Positions 63,858-64,000 of a stretch of 64,000 nt of DNA are shown one piece after another. The translations under genes and the position numbers were made by a program. Source of the stretch: Vitis vinifera (lineage: Eukaryota > Streptophyta > Magnoliopsida > Vitales > Vitaceae); contig NC_081821.1 in NCBI RefSeq assembly GCF_030704535.1, forward strand, positions 1,627,001-1,691,000. The letters are read 5' to 3'. The notes below the pieces were generated by a model. That model saw nothing but the letters and a program-made list of their open reading frames with translations, was not told where the DNA came from and did not search any database. Every line of letters begins with the position of its first letter. Positions within the stretch are counted from its first letter, which is position 1.

Positions 63858-64000
63858 TAAAATTCCATCCATAACCAATGCACTAGAGATAAATTCTACA
63901 AATTATATAATAATCGTACAACCATGCTACTGTAGGAAAGTAATTTAGGAAGTCTAACACAGAATCTTTTTTTTTTTTTTTTTGGACAAGTAAGCAAGAG

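Overview
The window is nuclear DNA of a flowering plant. It has intron-rich genes with GT-AG (and one GC-AG) introns, AT-rich intergenic DNA, plant-type repeats and a plastid-targeted RNase J. Grapevine (Vitis) is the most likely source, judged from the retrotransposon types and general character; no search was run.

Region 1 (1-18.4 kb) is a tandem array of small secreted-peptide genes on the minus strand. Their C-termini carry a two-cysteine motif (CTHIP...GGHC) that I assign to the CTNIP/SCREW phytocytokine family. Two unit types alternate (B upstream only, A, B, A, B). The two A copies (1129-1353 and 6334-6558) are intact and both B genes are broken. The last B gene is split by a complete 10,002-bp Ty3/Gypsy Tat-lineage LTR retrotransposon (7388-17389) with a CCGTG target duplication and 805-bp LTRs that differ at one base. 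Its gag-protease and pol frames are in phase across a UAG in a CAA-UAG-CAA-TTA context, the classic plant readthrough setting. Between pol and the 3' LTR lies an antisense gene with its own TATA box and an in-frame intron.

Region 2 (18.4-28.4 kb) holds AT-rich DNA with a fold-back MITE, then a 14-exon minus-strand gene for a uridine kinase/UPRT-like protein (UKL type, 476 aa by my splicing).

Region 3 (30.4-31.4 kb) holds a small Pol III gene that I assign to RNase MRP RNA (USE, TATA at Pol III spacing, CR-I/CR-V P4 pairing, closing P1 helix, T4 terminator), convergent with an intronless calmodulin-like EF-hand gene.

Region 4 (32.5-46.5 kb) holds two housekeeping genes on the minus strand: a 17-exon plastid RNase J with a C-terminal trihelix domain (886 aa by my splicing), and a single-exon RINT1/TIP20-family protein (MAG2-like, 792 aa).

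Region 5 (47.5-62.2 kb) is a retroelement nest. A Copia remnant is followed by a LINE 3' end, which is split by a complete-ended Copia element (49227-59282, TSD TTGTA). That element is itself split by a 5-kb non-coding TG...CA element, probably a solo LTR (51491-56496, TSD AGGAA). A second decayed LINE ends in an (AT)n tract. The right edge (62.4-62.8 kb) has the last exons of an unrecognised minus-strand gene.
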